From: an uncultured Coriobacteriaceae bacterium
GTDB lineage: Bacteria; Actinomycetota; Coriobacteriia; Coriobacteriales; UMGS124
Assembly: GCA_902783515.1 (NCBI GenBank)
Contig: CACZRK010000031.1
Coordinates: 1 to 14,422 of the forward strand
DNA length: 14,422 nt
Direction: 5' to 3'
The notes below the pieces were generated by a model. The model did not search any database and was not told the origin of the DNA. It was given only the letters and a program-made list of their open reading frames with translations. Positions 13,241 through 14,422 of this stretch are shown here, in pieces. The translations under genes were made by a program, and so were the position numbers. Positions within the stretch are counted from its first letter, which is position 1. Each line of letters starts with the position of its first letter.

Positions 13241-13804
13241 GTGACTACTCTCGGCATCAATGATCTCAAGGCCGGTCTCGGCGTCAACATCAACGGCAAG
13301 GACTGCGTGGTCCTGGAGGCCCAGCACGTCAAGCCTGGCAAGGGCAACACCTACGTCCGCACCAAGTATCGCGACATCCGCACCGGCCGCGTGAACGAGC
13401 AGAACTTCCAGCAGTCCGCGAAGTTCGAGAGCGTCCTCATGGAGACCCGTGAGATGCAGTACCTGTACAACGACGGCGTCCACTACTGGTTCATGGACAA
13501 CGAGACCTACGAGCAGACCCCCGTCTCCGCGGACGTCATCGGCGATCAGGTGCAGTTCCTCAAGGAGAACGACGTCTGCCTCATGAACTACGCGAACGGC
13601 GTGCTCTACCAGGTGCAGCCGCCCATGTTCATCGAGGTCGAGATCACCGACACCGACCCGGGCTTCAAGGGCGACACCGTCCAGGCCGGCACCAAGCCCG
13701 CCACCATCGAGACGGGTGCGACCATCCAGGTCCCGATGTTCCTGAACGTCGGCGACAAGATCAAGGTCGATACGCGCGAGGGCAAGTACATCTCCCGCGT
13801 CTAG
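13241..13804 (+). CDS. efp: Elongation factor P
   Basis: A 187-residue EF-P, full length, with the three beta-barrel domains. It enters the ribosomal E site and relieves stalling at consecutive prolines. Domain I starts TTLGINDLKAGLGVNINGK; the tip loop reads VKPGKGNTYVRTKYRD at 30-45, with Lys34 at the position modified in many bacteria. MQYLYNDGVHYWFMDNETYE in the middle and GATIQVPMFLNVGDKIKVDT near the end are typical domain II and III motifs, ending with the family's ISRV. GTG 13241 has AAAGG at 13229-13233, seven bases away. I see no gene for an EF-P modifying enzyme (EpmA, EarP or YmfI type) in the window. It has its own promoter upstream and a strong terminator downstream, so it forms an independent single-gene unit. 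Confidence 0.97.
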   Translation: MTTLGINDLKAGLGVNINGKDCVVLEAQHVKPGKGNTYVRTKYRDIRTGRVNEQNFQQSAKFESVLMETREMQYLYNDGVHYWFMDNETYEQTPVSADVIGDQVQFLKENDVCLMNYANGVLYQVQPPMFIEVEITDTDPGFKGDTVQAGTKPATIETGATIQVPMFLNVGDKIKVDTREGKYISRV

Positions 13805-13822
13805 TCAAGAACGCATGGCAGC

Positions 13823-13862
13823 AGGGACCTGGCGGATTCGCTCCGTCGGGTCCCTTTCGTTT
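13823..13862 (+). terminator. Intrinsic terminator after efp
   Basis: A continuous 14-bp stem, AGGGACCTGGCGGA (13823-13836) with TCCGTCGGGTCCCT (13842-13855), including two G-T pairs, closes a TTCGC loop and is followed by TTCGTTT. It starts 18 bases after the efp stop. This is the clearest terminator in the window and points to termination on the + strand. Confidence 0.92.
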
Positions 13863-13871
13863 GGGGCGCAG

Positions 13872-13918
13872 ACGGTGAGCGCGCGGCGGCACCGTGCGTG
13901 ACCCTCGCGGACGCGAGG
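13872..13918 (+). other. Two inverted repeats upstream of the GtrA-family gene
   Basis: ACGGTG (13872-13877) and CACCGT (13890-13895) form a perfect 6-bp inverted repeat with a 12-base spacer. CCTCGCG (13903-13909) and CGCGAGG (13912-13918) form a second, 7-bp one separated by only GA, so as RNA the real stem would be shorter. I could not find a convincing promoter in this GC-rich segment. They may be operator-like or fortuitous. Confidence 0.3.
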
Positions 13919-13947
13919 CTCCGGACACGACGCGAGGGGCGGTGCGC

Positions 13948-14382
13948 ATGGCGCGCTTTGGCATGGAGGACACGGGGAAGCGGCCGGGGCTTCTCGGGCA
14001 GATCGCGGGATTCGGCGTCGTCGGCGTGATTGCCTTCGTCATCGACTACGGCCTCATGATCCTGCTCACCGAGGCCTTTCACGTGCCGTACCTGCTGAGC
14101 ACGACGATCTCGTTCGTCGTGTCGCTCATCTTCAACTACCTGATGAGCATGCGGTTCGTCTTCTCGCACAAGGACGGCATGAGCCGCCGTCGCGAGTTCG
14201 TGATCTTCGTCGTGCTCTCCGTGATCGGCCTCGCCATCAACGACCTGCTCATGTGGCTCGGCACCGACATCGTCGGCGTCGTGTATTACGTGACGAAGTT
14301 CTTCGCCACCGCCGTCGTCATGGTCTGGAACTTCGTCACGCGCAAGATCTTCTTGGACGGGTCACGCGACGCGAAGCGCTAG
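13948..14382 (+). CDS. GtrA-family membrane protein
   Basis: A 144-residue protein with four predicted membrane helices at about 18-40, 47-66, 84-105 and 110-131, the usual size and topology of the GtrA family. These proteins are implicated in moving or flipping lipid-linked sugars for surface polysaccharide, O-antigen or arabinogalactan decoration. Family motifs FNYLMSMRFVF at 62-72 and WNFVTRKIF at 127-135 are clear. ATG 13948 is chosen because GAGGGG at 13934-13939 is eight bases away; in-frame GTG codons at 13894 and 13942 have worse spacing. The gene lies beyond the efp terminator, so it has separate transcription. No glycosyltransferase is visible beside it, but the window ends 40 bases after its stop and a partner may follow. 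Those last 40 bases show nothing I can identify. Confidence 0.92.
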   Translation: MARFGMEDTGKRPGLLGQIAGFGVVGVIAFVIDYGLMILLTEAFHVPYLLSTTISFVVSLIFNYLMSMRFVFSHKDGMSRRREFVIFVVLSVIGLAINDLLMWLGTDIVGVVYYVTKFFATAVVMVWNFVTRKIFLDGSRDAKR

Positions 14383-14422
14383 GCACACCGGTCTGCTTGC
14401 TCGCGACATCCGCCTGAGACCC

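Overview
The window is a compact, GC-rich stretch of ordinary chromosome with thirteen complete genes and one cut by the left edge, all on the + strand. The high GC content, frequent GTG starts, purine-rich ribosome binding sites and gene content (an RsbW/SigB-type sigma pair, RarA, a DUF948 protein, alaS-ruvX-mltG, shikimate kinase, an M24 peptidase and efp) suggest a high-GC Gram-positive, most likely an actinobacterium of the Coriobacteriia (Olsenella/Atopobium/Collinsella type). That placement is inferred from protein style and gene order, not from a search. I see no rRNA, tRNA, CRISPR array, insertion sequence, phage gene or origin.

Layout. (1) 1-597: the 3' part of a gene for an unrecognised membrane-anchored protein. 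(2) 711-2666: an FmdE-family metal-binding protein followed 3 bases later by rarA. (3) 2767-6202: a general-stress block with a DUF948 anchored coiled-coil protein, a divergent RsbW-like anti-sigma factor, a SigB/SigF-family sigma factor overlapping it by 11 bases, and an AI-2E-family permease. A 61-base imperfect palindrome with a short T run lies just after it. (4) 6417-11222: alaS, ruvX, mltG and a small A24 prepilin peptidase; alaS/ruvX are 3 bases apart and ruvX/mltG overlap by ATGA. (5) about 11284-13080: shikimate kinase with an extra cysteine-bearing N-terminus, then an M24 Xaa-Pro peptidase. (6) 13155-13862: a self-contained efp unit with the best promoter in the window and a textbook intrinsic terminator. 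(7) 13948-14382: a GtrA-family membrane protein.

Functionally the window combines translation fidelity (AlaRS, EF-P), replication and recombination maintenance (RarA, RuvX), cell-wall synthesis (MltG), aromatic precursor synthesis (AroK), proline-peptide turnover and one stress-sigma module. No gap exceeds 214 bases.

I found no unknown multi-gene system. The points most worth checking are the anti-sigma factor whose kinase ATP-binding motifs look eroded, the long palindrome between the sigma operon and alaS, the four-cysteine extension on shikimate kinase, paired palindromes upstream of aroK, an EF-P tip loop reading PGKGN, and GC-rich hairpins placed just before several ribosome binding sites.
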